The notes: generated by a model from the sequence alone, not told the origin. Positions 17,973-26,401 are shown, counted from the stretch's first letter. The stretch: DNA of 48,163 nucleotides from Pseudobutyrivibrio sp. 49 (GCF_900100545.1 NZ_FNDP01000021.1:1-48163); one strand, 5' to 3'. Numbers and translations are program-made.

Positions 17973-19142
17973 ATGGTTTCAAATAATATTGGAAATACAT
18001 TAAAAAAGTACACCATGGTTATCGCCCTGGTGATAGTTATTGGAATTTTCTACGTTGGAACAGGCGGAACAATCCTTCTGTCTCAGAACGTAAACAACCT
18101 TCTTTCACAGAACGCTTATGTATTCGTTCTTGGAACTGGTATGTTACTTTGTATTTTAACTGGTGGTAACATCGATCTTTCTGTTGGTTCAGTAGTCTGC
18201 TTCGTAGGCGGTATCGGAGCAATGCTTATGGACAAGAAAGTAAACGTATGGGTAGCAGTAATCGTTATGTTACTTGTAGGTATTCTTGTTGGTGCATGGC
18301 AGGCCTTCTGGGTTGCATATGTAAATGTTCCACCATTCATCGCAACACTTGCTGGTATGTATGCTTTTAGAGGACTTTCAAATGTAGTTCTTAACGGATA
18401 TGCGGTATCAATTTCAAACAAGACATTCCTTAATGTTTTTGGTGGCGGCGCCGATTGCTACATTCCAGATTTCTTCCACGGTGATGGACTTAACATCACA
18501 TGCTTGTTAGCAGGCGTTATCGCCGTTGTTTTATACGCTTTCTTCTCAATCAGAAAGAGAGCAAGAGCTTCTCGTAAGGGTTACGATACAACAAGCGCAA
18601 CTGGCTTCTATGTAAAGCTCGTTATTATTTCATTAGTAATTTTATTCCTTGCTTACAAGCTTGCAGGTTATAAGGGAATTCCAACATCACTTCTTTGGAT
18701 TATCCTTATCGTACTTGTTTATAACTACGTTACAACAAAGACTACAATCGGTCGATACTTATATGCAGTAGGTGGTAACGAGAAGGCTACACAGCTTTCT
18801 GGTATCAACACAAAGAAGGTTTACTTCTTCGCATATACGAATATGGGATTCTTAGCAGCCTTTGCTGGTATCCTTACAGTTGCTCGTGCAGCATCAGCTC
18901 AGCCTACGTATGGTCAGTTCTACGAGATGGATGCAATCGGTGCTTGCTTCATCGGTGGTGCTTCAGCTTACGGCGGAACAGGTTCAGTATTCGGAGCGAT
19001 TGTCGGTGCTCTTTTAATGGGTGTTATCAACCAGGGTATGTTAATCATGGGTGTTGATGCCAACTATCAGAAGGTTGTAAAAGGCCTTGTACTTCTCGCA
19101 GCGGTAATCTTTGATGTTATGTCTAAGAGAGAGAAGAAATAG
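17973..19142 (+). CDS. mmsB: Monosaccharide ABC transporter permease 1
   Basis: A 389-residue inner-membrane permease of the GguB/XylH (BPD_transp_2) family with about ten hydrophobic segments. It contains the conserved GNIDLSVGSVV block near residues 63-73 and the GGNEKATQLSGI segment that contacts the ATPase. RBS GGGAG precedes ATG by about 8 nt. It is followed after 17 nt by a second, clearly paralogous permease of almost equal length. Both keep the functional blocks, so they probably form a heterodimeric channel or serve different sugars. Confidence 0.92.
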   Translation: MVSNNIGNTLKKYTMVIALVIVIGIFYVGTGGTILLSQNVNNLLSQNAYVFVLGTGMLLCILTGGNIDLSVGSVVCFVGGIGAMLMDKKVNVWVAVIVMLLVGILVGAWQAFWVAYVNVPPFIATLAGMYAFRGLSNVVLNGYAVSISNKTFLNVFGGGADCYIPDFFHGDGLNITCLLAGVIAVVLYAFFSIRKRARASRKGYDTTSATGFYVKLVIISLVILFLAYKLAGYKGIPTSLLWIILIVLVYNYVTTKTTIGRYLYAVGGNEKATQLSGINTKKVYFFAYTNMGFLAAFAGILTVARAASAQPTYGQFYEMDAIGACFIGGASAYGGTGSVFGAIVGALLMGVINQGMLIMGVDANYQKVVKGLVLLAAVIFDVMSKREKK

Positions 19143-19159
19143 GAAGGGAGGAGCGAAAA

Positions 19160-20341
19160 GTGAAAGACAAAATTTTAAAGATAGTTAAAGAAAACACTAT
19201 GCTCATTGTACTGGTCCTGGTTGTTCTCTTCTTTAACGCTACAACACACGGCACAATGTTGATGCCAAGTCAGTTCAATGCACTTATCACACAGAACGCA
19301 TACGTTTATGTTCTTGCAACTGGTATGCTGATGTGTATGTTAACAGGTGGTAACATCGATCTTTCCTGCGGTTCATTCGTTTGTTTAGTAGGTGTTATCG
19401 GCGCAAAGGTTATGGTAAATATGGGAGCTCCAACAATCGTTGGTATTCTCGTTATGCTTCTCGTTGGTGTAATTTATGGTTGTGTTCTTGGATACGTAAT
19501 TGCGTATATCAATATTCCACCATGGATTGCTACACTTGCAGGTTTCCTTGCACTTCGTGGATGGGGTGTTGCATTACTTAACGGTAATTCAAACATCAGC
19601 CCACTTCCAGCAGATTTCTGTGGTCTCTTCTCAGGAAAGATGAACGATCTTTTCGGTGGCCCAAGAATCGGTGGTGTTCAGTACAACATGACAAGTATTG
19701 TAATTGCTCTTATTGCATCTGTACTTGTAGTATTCCTTCTCTTCAGAGAACGCGCGACAAAACTTAAGAAGGGATATGTTGCTGACAGCTTTGTAAAGGT
19801 TGTTGTTAAGTCAGTTCTTATCTGCTTTGTAATCATGCTCTTTGGTTACAAGTTCGCTCTTGCAGGTGGTGTTCCTTATTCCCTTATTTGGGTAGCTGTA
19901 ATCGTTCTTATCTACAGCTTCATCACTTCTAAGACAGATATTGGACGTTACTTCTACACAATCGGTGGTAACAAGGAAGCAACAAGACTTTCAGGTATTG
20001 ATACAAAGCGTATCATGTTCATTGCATACCTTAACATGGCAGTACTTACAGTTGTATCTGCATTCCTTACAATGGCTCGTTTCCAAGCTGCAAACTCTAC
20101 AGCTGGTACAAACTACGAGATGGATGCAATTTCTGCCTGCGTAGTAGGTGGTGTATCTGCTTACGGTGGATCAGGTTCTGTATTTGGTATGATTGTCGGT
20201 GCTACACTTATCGGTGTTATCAACCTTGGTATGTCCCTCATGGGTATCGATGCTAACTGGCAGAAGGTTGTTAAGGGTGTCGTTCTTCTTGGCGCCGTAG
20301 TATTCGAAATTCTCAATAATAAGAAAACAGCATCTAAATAA
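19160..20341 (+). CDS. Monosaccharide ABC transporter permease 2
   Basis: A 393-residue paralogue of the preceding permease, same family and topology, with GNIDLSCGSFV, GGNKEATRLSGI and the C-terminal VSAYGGSGSVFGMIVGA block. The start is GTG with GGGAGGAG about 9 nt before it. It ends the transporter operon; a palindromic repeat and an intrinsic terminator follow. GguAB systems usually have one permease gene, so this tandem pair is unusual. Divergence between the copies is considerable although spacing and motifs are kept, so it is not a very recent duplication. Confidence 0.92.
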   Translation: MKDKILKIVKENTMLIVLVLVVLFFNATTHGTMLMPSQFNALITQNAYVYVLATGMLMCMLTGGNIDLSCGSFVCLVGVIGAKVMVNMGAPTIVGILVMLLVGVIYGCVLGYVIAYINIPPWIATLAGFLALRGWGVALLNGNSNISPLPADFCGLFSGKMNDLFGGPRIGGVQYNMTSIVIALIASVLVVFLLFRERATKLKKGYVADSFVKVVVKSVLICFVIMLFGYKFALAGGVPYSLIWVAVIVLIYSFITSKTDIGRYFYTIGGNKEATRLSGIDTKRIMFIAYLNMAVLTVVSAFLTMARFQAANSTAGTNYEMDAISACVVGGVSAYGGSGSVFGMIVGATLIGVINLGMSLMGIDANWQKVVKGVVLLGAVVFEILNNKKTASK

Positions 20342-20393
20342 AAAGCCTTCCCATTGAGGGAAAGGTGTCAGCGAAGCTGACGGATGAGGTGTC
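20342..20393. repeat. REP-like palindromic repeat
   Basis: It begins at the permease stop codon. It has two small hairpins: CCTTCCC / GGGAAAGG and GTCAGC-GAA-GCTGAC, followed by GGATGAGGTG. I recall similar palindromic units as dispersed intergenic repeats in gut Clostridia genomes; this memory needs checking. It lies between a stop codon and a terminator, a usual place for such units. Confidence 0.5.
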
Positions 20394-20416
20394 TATTTTC
20401 TTCATTATATTCTCTT

Positions 20417-20444
20417 GGTCTGGGCTTGTCCCAGACCTTTTTTT
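20417..20444 (+). terminator. Intrinsic terminator of the transporter operon
   Basis: Stem GGTCTGGG / CCCAGACC with a 5-nt loop followed by seven T. The T-tract is only on the plus side, so it serves the transporter operon, not the convergent radical SAM gene. Confidence 0.92.
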
Positions 20445-20451
20445 ATGTTTG

Positions 20452-21993
20452 TTATGCGGTTCTATGTGTATGAGAATGATGATGCTTTGTCGTGTTGGTT
20501 TTGTGGGTAACACTTTGTTGTCTTTGATCAAAGGCTGCAAGCTCAGGATTATCTCTATGATACTTAGAGTAATTCTGATAAGCAGGAGTCTTGTGAGTCT
20601 GGCTAGCCCATATTTCATCTGCTACAGGAGCCCATTCTTTTGCGTAATCATCAGCCTTTTCACAAAGATGGTCTACAGATTCAGGTGATTCCAAATTTGT
20701 CTGGTGAGCGCCTGTTTCGTTTACCATTTTGCGCAGAAGCTCTGGGTTTTCCAACATTGGACAAGGACGTAAGTGGTTTCTGTTAAAAGGTTGACCATCA
20801 TGATATGCCATAAACAAAGGACTCTGTAATATCTCAAGGATGGACTTATCCTTTATATTAGAATCAGAGTAGTGGATAAATACGCAAGGCTCGGCGTCGC
20901 CATTTGAATTGATGTGGAAGTAATTTCGTCCACCTGCAATACATCCACCTACGAATTCACCATCATTCTGAAAATCCATAGGGAAGAATTCGATATCACT
21001 ATTGTTTGAGCGAACATCTCGGATTCTTTCAATCATTTTTCTACGCTGCTCTACTGTAGGCATCAGCTCTTTTACAGCATTGTTTCCTACTGGCATATAG
21101 TGGAAATAGAAGCCAAAACGAGCGCCTTTAGAGGCTATAAAACGAAGGAATTCATCACTAGTTACAGCTTCAATATTATCTCTGGTATAGCAGATAGATG
21201 TACCATAGACGATGCCATATTTCTGAAGTAAATCCATGGCTTTCATTACAGCTTCATAGTGTCCTTCACCTCTACGCTTATCATTAGTTTCTGGTGTGCC
21301 CTCGATAGAAAGCATAAAAGTAAGGTTTCCTAACTCAACGACCTTTTTACAGAGCTCCTCATCAATAAAAGTTGAATTTGAATAAGCAGCAAAGAAACAA
21401 TCATTATGTTTCTCGCAAAGCTTGAGGATATCGTTCTTTGCACACATTGGCTCTCCCCCAGTCATCATGTACAGATAAACACCAAGCTCTTTTCCCTGAG
21501 TGACAATTTTATCCATTTCTTCAAAGCTAAGTCTTACTTTATGACCATAGGTGCCAGACCAGCAGCCTACACAATGCATATTACAGGCCATTGTGGGATC
21601 AAAAAGAATTAGCCAAGGAATATTGCAACCGTATTTTTCACGGTTTGAGCGAATCATTTTTGTACCTCTGAAAAAGGCTTCATATCCAAGATTTAACGCC
21701 ATTTTATGAAGATATTCTGGATTTGATTCGTCGATTACCTTATTAATGAAATTTACCCAACGATTATCAGGGGATTGGAATGCTGCTTTTACCTTATCAA
21801 GGCTTTCTTTTTTAGCACCATTTTTACCCCAAAACTTCTCAGCATAATCAACAAGTGTAAGATAATAATCTGTTCGATTTGTTTTATCGTCATCGAGGTT
21901 CTTAAGAAACTTGTTGATAGCAATAGAAAAAGCTTTTCGTTCAAGGGAATGATTGAATTTCGATAAAGAATTTGTCATATATTTACCCTCCAT
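20452..21993 (-). CDS. Radical SAM/SPASM-like protein A, His-rich tail
   Basis: A 513-residue protein. Residues 1-120 have no recognised domain. The radical SAM cluster motif is C137-x3-C141-x2-C144 (CNMHCVGC), followed by the GGEP motif (MMTGGEPM). A C-terminal region with GGCIAGGR, NYFHINSNGDAEPC and further Cys looks like an auxiliary-cluster (SPASM-like) domain. The last 10-15 residues are rich in His and Thr. A second start at 21978 also has a good RBS, so the first five residues are uncertain. It is a lone minus-strand gene between plus-strand operons. It shares its core blocks with the protein at 44336-45430. No precursor peptide gene was found beside it, and its substrate is unknown. 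Confidence 0.85.
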   Translation of the reverse strand: MEGKYMTNSLSKFNHSLERKAFSIAINKFLKNLDDDKTNRTDYYLTLVDYAEKFWGKNGAKKESLDKVKAAFQSPDNRWVNFINKVIDESNPEYLHKMALNLGYEAFFRGTKMIRSNREKYGCNIPWLILFDPTMACNMHCVGCWSGTYGHKVRLSFEEMDKIVTQGKELGVYLYMMTGGEPMCAKNDILKLCEKHNDCFFAAYSNSTFIDEELCKKVVELGNLTFMLSIEGTPETNDKRRGEGHYEAVMKAMDLLQKYGIVYGTSICYTRDNIEAVTSDEFLRFIASKGARFGFYFHYMPVGNNAVKELMPTVEQRRKMIERIRDVRSNNSDIEFFPMDFQNDGEFVGGCIAGGRNYFHINSNGDAEPCVFIHYSDSNIKDKSILEILQSPLFMAYHDGQPFNRNHLRPCPMLENPELLRKMVNETGAHQTNLESPESVDHLCEKADDYAKEWAPVADEIWASQTHKTPAYQNYSKYHRDNPELAAFDQRQQSVTHKTNTTKHHHSHTHRTA

Positions 21994-22161
21994 TAATTCT
22001 CCTATCTACCTTAATAGTAGTCAGCTGTTTATATTTCAACAATAATCAACAAATAGTGATTGTTTGAAAATCTATACATTGTTATGAAATTGTATAAACA
22101 AATATGTGTTGCCGTAGGAATTATAGGGAAATATTGAAAAGAAATTTCTATGCCACAAAAA

Positions 22162-22196
22162 TTGTAATATATGGAGAATTAAGGTAAAATCCATAT
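22162..22196 (+). promoter_or_regulatory. Promoter with inverted-repeat operator before the LURP-like gene
   Basis: TTGTAA (22162-22167), 17-bp spacer, TAAAAT (22185-22190). ATATGGA (22169-22175) and TCCATAT (22190-22196) form an inverted repeat that brackets the -10 region and could be a repressor site. The regulator is unknown. Confidence 0.5.
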
Positions 22197-22217
22197 AAAT
22201 TACAGGAGGTAAGTGAG

Positions 22218-22805
22218 ATGGGATTATTTTCAAAGTACAGGGAAGCAGGAGAGTCTGCGAATGATAGTAATGTAGAGAGATTTGGTGCACCAGTACGCTC
22301 ATTGTTTACAAGTACTAAGGTGATTACACTTCGTCATGAAATTACAATAACAGATGATAATGAGAATGTAGTTTATGTGGCACGCACTAAGTTTCCTACT
22401 ATAAAAGATAAGACAGATATTTTTGATGCTAATGACCATCAGGTGGCTCACATTGAAAAGCAGATTTTTTCTTTCCATGAGAGACATTTTGTTAACATGG
22501 CTGATGGTACAGAGTTCCAGCTATCCAATGAGATTTTCCATATAATCAAGGATGTTACAAATATCGAAGGTTTAGGTTGGCAGCTTAAGGGCAATTTTGT
22601 TGGATTAAATTTTGAATTATTTGATGCTAATGATGAGATATTAGCAGTCATATCTCAGAAGATGATATCTATCCATGATAAATATTGCATCGACATCTAT
22701 AAGCCTGAGCATGAGAAGACTATAGTGGCTATTCTCATTGCGTTACAACACATGATGGTGGATAGAAAGAATTCCGAGGCGGCTTCGTCTACAGTTTCAA
22801 ATTAA
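22218..22805 (+). CDS. LURP-one-related (Tubby-C-like) protein
   Basis: A 195-residue soluble protein resembling the LOR/YxjI family: repeated beta-rich segments with alternating charged and aromatic residues (ITDDNENVVYVARTKF, DANDHQVAHIEKQIFSF, DANDEILAVISQK). Family members have a phospholipid-scramblase/Tubby-like barrel and no known enzymatic role in bacteria. GGAGG precedes ATG by about 8 nt. It has its own promoter with an inverted repeat. The neighbour downstream is a broken diguanylate cyclase with an 82-nt gap, so co-function is not suggested. Confidence 0.72.
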   Translation: MGLFSKYREAGESANDSNVERFGAPVRSLFTSTKVITLRHEITITDDNENVVYVARTKFPTIKDKTDIFDANDHQVAHIEKQIFSFHERHFVNMADGTEFQLSNEIFHIIKDVTNIEGLGWQLKGNFVGLNFELFDANDEILAVISQKMISIHDKYCIDIYKPEHEKTIVAILIALQHMMVDRKNSEAASSTVSN

Positions 22806-22884
22806 CTAGAATTTCAACACAGATTTTACATATGAATTCGATAAAATATCTACGGAATAAGTGTTGGTAGGATGGTTTGGAGCT

Positions 22885-23439
22885 ATGAATAAATCCTTTA
22901 ATCGTAAAGTAATTATAGGTGTTATTCTTGCAATAGCTGCATTGTGCTTTGTGCAGTCTCTTTACCATGTTGACATTTACTTCGAAAAGAAGTCTAACCA
23001 TGAAAAAGTAACCGAATTAATTAATAATGATTTGGTATTTTCGTGGGATACAATGGATGATGAATTATCGCAAATTCTGGACTGGATTGATTCAGGACAT
23101 TTTTATAATGGAGATTTAGGAAGACTCTACGAAAGAGCCAGTCTAATATATATGCAAAAGGGCGAGCCCATGTCTTATTATAGATACTTGGGCTATGCTC
23201 TTTTTTATTTGGAACAGAGTGACGATAAGGATTACACGGTTAATATTTATCTGGATCAGTCCCATACAAATATATACGAGGAAACCTATAGGGCTATTAA
23301 TGATGCCTGGCTTGCCAGAGTGTATGTAGAAACCGGCAGATTTGATGAGTGTAGGGAAAAGTTGGATAAATGGGAAGGTCATGATATGTTCTACATGGAC
23401 GTTTATCGTGAGATAATGCTTCGTTATGTTATTAAATAG
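22885..23439 (+). CDS. N-terminal half of a split diguanylate cyclase
   Basis: A 184-residue product with one N-terminal membrane helix (about 10-28) and a predicted extracytoplasmic helical region resembling TPR-type sensors (GDLGRLYERASLIYMQKGEP, DAWLARVYVETGRFDECREKL). It stops (LRYVIK, then TAG) exactly where a DGLTxLLNR-type GGDEF start appears in the +1 frame, in the next feature. I take this as the sensory part of a membrane diguanylate cyclase separated from its catalytic part by a frameshift. ATG 22885 follows TTGGAGC; an open stretch upstream to 22861 lacks a better start. Alone it cannot make cyclic di-GMP. Confidence 0.65.
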   Translation: MNKSFNRKVIIGVILAIAALCFVQSLYHVDIYFEKKSNHEKVTELINNDLVFSWDTMDDELSQILDWIDSGHFYNGDLGRLYERASLIYMQKGEPMSYYRYLGYALFYLEQSDDKDYTVNIYLDQSHTNIYEETYRAINDAWLARVYVETGRFDECREKLDKWEGHDMFYMDVYREIMLRYVIK

Positions 23440-23752
23440 TAGATATGATGGTTTGACACTTCTGTTGAATAGAAAAGTATTTACAAGACAATTATTTAGA
23501 TGTAAGAAAAGCAATGTCCGATATGGCGTTATCATGATGGATATTGATGATTTCAAACATGTTAACGATACCTATGGGCATATAGAAGGTGATAGAGTAT
23601 TACAACGCTTAGGGCAGCTTCTCCAAACTGAGATAAAATCGGATGTTCAGTGTTTCCGTTATGGTGATGAGGATGTGCTAAGACGCGCAGACGAAAATCT
23701 ATATACTTCAAAGCAAAATGGAAAAAATCAGGTAACTATGGGAGAGTTATAA
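23426..23752 (+). pseudogene. Degenerate GGDEF domain remnant
   Basis: Frame +1 relative to the preceding ORF, overlapping its end by 14 nt. It encodes YDGLTLLLNRKVF, then MMDIDDFKHVNDTYGH (normal GGDEF substrate-binding block) and FRYGDEDVLRRADENLYTSK, where the GG(D/E)EF signature should be followed by roughly 65-70 more residues before the ADENLY block. Those residues are missing, so the active site and a large part of the fold are deleted. With the frameshift this makes two independent inactivating lesions. The remnant may still be translated but should lack cyclase activity. Confidence 0.75.
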
Positions 23753-23769
23753 ATACTTAGGGAAACAAA

Positions 23770-24531
23770 ATGTATCTAAACACACGTAAACATTATCTTT
23801 CTAAATCAATATGTTTATCTGCATGTATAGGATTGCTTTCGCAATGTCTTAATGCCATGTCCAGATTCTTTTTCAGTTCAAATCTAAGTGAGCCAGATAT
23901 GCTCAATAGCACCATTTTTGTTTTTAATATATCTATTCAGATAATAGTTATTCTGCTGATTGCTATTATTTTTGGACATAGTTTAAAGCAAATGAAAAAC
24001 ATCATGAGTATAGTTATGGAAGACGATGTTGAAAAAATGGGATTATTGCAAAAGCAGTATATTCCTGATGGAATCTCTACCCTTAAGGCATCTGATATTT
24101 ATTCCCTTCTTGAGATTTGGGCGTCCATAATGATTTTTATACAGGTGATGTCTATAGTATCAAGTTATCAATACAAGCGTTTTGTAAGTGATTTATATCG
24201 ACTTATCCCAATGGATACTTTCGAGCATGCGGTGGATTTTTCAGCTATTTATAATTCCACTCATGGCTTTAAATATATTGGAATGTTTTCCGCATTAATT
24301 ATTGGAATATTTGTATCGGCAGTATTTTTGAAAGATAGATTTTTAAAGATTTTGTCTGTGATTATAACCGCAGTTTTTATATTAGCTTTTTGTATTTTTC
24401 AGATGATAACCTTTGATATGGAAATCAAAATTATCAGTATCGTCTGGACTTCGGTAATTTATCACGGCATGGAAACCATAGGTCTTTTGCTATTTTCATT
24501 TTATCTGGCGAAGCATTATAAAGGACTTTAA
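23770..24531 (+). CDS. Polytopic membrane protein of unknown function
   Basis: A 253-residue protein with about five or six hydrophobic segments (near residues 14-32, 45-68, 112-135, 168-187, 192-216 and 224-246). A charged cytoplasmic-looking loop around 70-105 contains MEDDVEKMGLLQKQYIPDG. I do not recognise the family, and no catalytic motif is visible. RBS TAGGGA lies about 9 nt before ATG, 17 nt after the GGDEF remnant, so it was probably once co-transcribed with the diguanylate cyclase. Base composition is AT-rich like its neighbours. Confidence 0.6.
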   Translation: MYLNTRKHYLSKSICLSACIGLLSQCLNAMSRFFFSSNLSEPDMLNSTIFVFNISIQIIVILLIAIIFGHSLKQMKNIMSIVMEDDVEKMGLLQKQYIPDGISTLKASDIYSLLEIWASIMIFIQVMSIVSSYQYKRFVSDLYRLIPMDTFEHAVDFSAIYNSTHGFKYIGMFSALIIGIFVSAVFLKDRFLKILSVIITAVFILAFCIFQMITFDMEIKIISIVWTSVIYHGMETIGLLLFSFYLAKHYKGL

Positions 24532-24541
24532 TAAAAAACTG

Positions 24542-24570
24542 TTGCATTACTATTTAGAGCGTATTATACT
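24542..24570 (+). promoter_or_regulatory. Promoter of the ABC-F leader transcript
   Basis: TTGCAT (24542-24547), exact 17-bp spacer, TATACT (24565-24570). Transcription would begin near 24577, giving a leader of about 240 nt before the ABC-F start codon. Confidence 0.75.
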
Positions 24571-24619
24571 GAAGAAAATATTAGGAAAGAACACACTGTA
24601 TATGTGTGTGGGTGAGGAA

Positions 24620-24634
24620 ATGAGAACAAGATAG
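24620..24634 (+). CDS. Leader peptide of four residues (MRTR) for ABC-F attenuation
   Basis: ATG-AGA-ACA-AGA-TAG, preceded by GGTGAGG at 24611-24617 (GGTGA four nt before the ATG). Very short upstream ORFs of this kind act as ribosome-stalling sensors for antibiotic-inducible ABC-F and related resistance genes. The position, just before a large hairpin and a terminator, fits that role. Translation is inferred. Confidence 0.55.
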   Translation: MRTR

Positions 24635-24636
24635 TT

Positions 24637-24702
24637 TAATTTAAGTAATCACATAGGTTTTTATGGCCTGAGAAACAGGCTGGTTTGTGTACGCTTAAAT
24701 TA
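24637..24702 (+). promoter_or_regulatory. Attenuator hairpin in the ABC-F leader
   Basis: TAATTTAAG (24637-24645) is perfectly complementary to CTTAAATTA (24694-24702). Inside, GCCTG (24666-24670) pairs with CAGGC (24676-24680). The 5' arm begins three nt after the leader-peptide stop, so a stalled ribosome would cover it and change folding of the downstream RNA. Confidence 0.65.
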
Positions 24703-24762
24703 GATTATCGCTTTATTCATCCTTGTCTGCACCAGTAGGTGATTATATAGGATTTTTTAGCG

Positions 24763-24797
24763 AGTCTGTTTTGCGTATGCAAATACAGACTTTTTTT
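24763..24797 (+). terminator. Attenuating terminator before the ABC-F gene
   Basis: AGTCTGT-TTTGC / GCAAA-T-ACAGACT with a 4-nt loop and seven T. It ends 9 nt before the RBS of the ABC-F gene, so transcription must read through it for expression. It is the OFF structure of the attenuator. Confidence 0.88.
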
Positions 24798-24816
24798 ATT
24801 GGGTATTGGAGGTTTT

Positions 24817-26340
24817 ATGGCACAAATTAATGTTACAAATCTTACTTTTGCATATGAGGGAAGCTTTGACGATATTTTTGAGAATGTTTCCTTTTCTATA
24901 GATACCAATTGGAAGCTTGGATTCATCGGTAGAAATGGTAAAGGAAAGACAACATTTTTGAATTTGCTTTTGGGAAGATATGACTACGAGGGAAGCATTT
25001 CTACAAATGTCGTTTTCGATTATTTCCCATATAAGGTCAGTGGGACGGATATGGAAAAGACGGCAGATGAGCTTATGGAAAAATGGAAGCCATCTGTGGA
25101 AAGCTGGAGAGTTATGTGTGAACTGCCTCAGCTATCAATAGATGCAGAACTGCTTTACAGACCCTTTAAGACCTTGAGTTTCGGGGAGCGTACCAAGGTT
25201 ATGCTTGCTGTATTGTTTTCTGGAGAGAATGACTTCCTGTTGATTGATGAGCCAACAAATCATTTGGATATGGAGGCTCGTGAAATCATAAAGAATTACC
25301 TGGCATCAAAGAAGGGATTTATCCTTGTTTCTCATGACAGAGATTTGCTAGATGCATGTATTGACCATGTGCTGGTTTTAAACAGAGCAACAATAGAGGT
25401 TCAGTCAGGAAACTTTTCAAGTTGGTGGGAAAATAAAGCAAAAGCAGATGCATTTTCAAAGCATGAGAATGATAAGCATTTAAAAGAAATTGGAAAGCTA
25501 AAGGCTACAGCGGACAGATCTTCCAGATGGGCGGAGAAAGGTGAGGCAAGAAAGATTGGTTTTGACCCAATTAAGGAAAATGACAGAAGCATAGCAACCA
25601 GATCCTACATTGGCGCTAAGACCAAGAAAATGCAGGCGAGAGTGAAGTCTTTCGAAAAGCGTATGGACCGTGAAATAGCTGAGAAAGAGGGCTTACTTCA
25701 GGATTTGGAGGAACCAATCGACCTGAAAGTTATGCCAATGGAGCACTATAAGAAGGTGTTGGTTGATTGCAAGGATTTGACTTTGAAATATCAGGATGGC
25801 ACAGAGCCTGTCATTAAGGATTTATCCTTTGATTTGCTTCAAGGAGAGAGAGTATTTTTAAGTGGCGAGAACGGTTGTGGAAAATCCACATTAATAAAGG
25901 CGATTTTGGCAAAAGCCAGTGCTGGCGATGTATCAAATCTTGACATCGAAGGAACGCTGAATGTGGCACCAAATCTTGTCATCTCTTATATTAATCAGGA
26001 TACCTCCTGGCTTAAAGGCAGCTTGAAAGACTATGCGCTAAAAAATGGATTAGACTATAGCCTGTTTCTTTCGATACTGAGCCAGTTGGATATGAGCAGA
26101 GTTCAGTTTGAAAAGAATATAGAGGACTATTCTGAGGGGCAAAAGAAGAAGGTCCTCATAGCTAGAAGTCTGCTTACTTCAGCCCATTTGTATATCTGGG
26201 ATGAGCCACTAAATTACATCGATGTGTTTTCACGGATGCAGATAGAAAAGCTGATTGAGGAGTATCAGCCTACCATGCTTTTGGTGGAGCATGATGTGAG
26301 ATTTAGAGAAAAGCTTGCCACAAAGGAAATAGCGCTATAG
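24817..26340 (+). CDS. Lsa/CplR-like ABC-F ribosome protection protein
   Basis: A 507-residue soluble protein with two ABC domains and no membrane segments. Domain 1: Walker A GRNGKGKT, signature LSFGERTKV, Walker B LLIDEPTNHLD. A charged interdomain linker (about 195-285) is the antibiotic-resistance-determinant region. Domain 2: GENGCGKST, YSEGQKKKVLIARSL, LYIWDEPLNYID. The segments TNWKLGFIGRNGKGKTT and IWDEPLNYIDVF match the Lsa(A)/CplR subgroup, which protects the 50S peptidyl-transferase centre from lincosamides, streptogramins A and pleuromutilins. ATG 24817 follows TGGAGG (24807-24812). The attenuator upstream suggests drug-inducible expression. Resistance itself is inferred. Confidence 0.9.
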   Translation: MAQINVTNLTFAYEGSFDDIFENVSFSIDTNWKLGFIGRNGKGKTTFLNLLLGRYDYEGSISTNVVFDYFPYKVSGTDMEKTADELMEKWKPSVESWRVMCELPQLSIDAELLYRPFKTLSFGERTKVMLAVLFSGENDFLLIDEPTNHLDMEAREIIKNYLASKKGFILVSHDRDLLDACIDHVLVLNRATIEVQSGNFSSWWENKAKADAFSKHENDKHLKEIGKLKATADRSSRWAEKGEARKIGFDPIKENDRSIATRSYIGAKTKKMQARVKSFEKRMDREIAEKEGLLQDLEEPIDLKVMPMEHYKKVLVDCKDLTLKYQDGTEPVIKDLSFDLLQGERVFLSGENGCGKSTLIKAILAKASAGDVSNLDIEGTLNVAPNLVISYINQDTSWLKGSLKDYALKNGLDYSLFLSILSQLDMSRVQFEKNIEDYSEGQKKKVLIARSLLTSAHLYIWDEPLNYIDVFSRMQIEKLIEEYQPTMLLVEHDVRFREKLATKEIAL

Positions 26341-26401
26341 GTGGATGGAGTAGAGCATTAATCTTTTAGATATTTAGATGATTACCATGTTATAGGGTTT
26401 G

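Noticed and set aside
20342-20444. Terminator for the minus-strand radical SAM gene
   Set aside because: The stem is shared, but the T-tract occurs only on the plus strand, so termination of the minus-strand gene is not shown.
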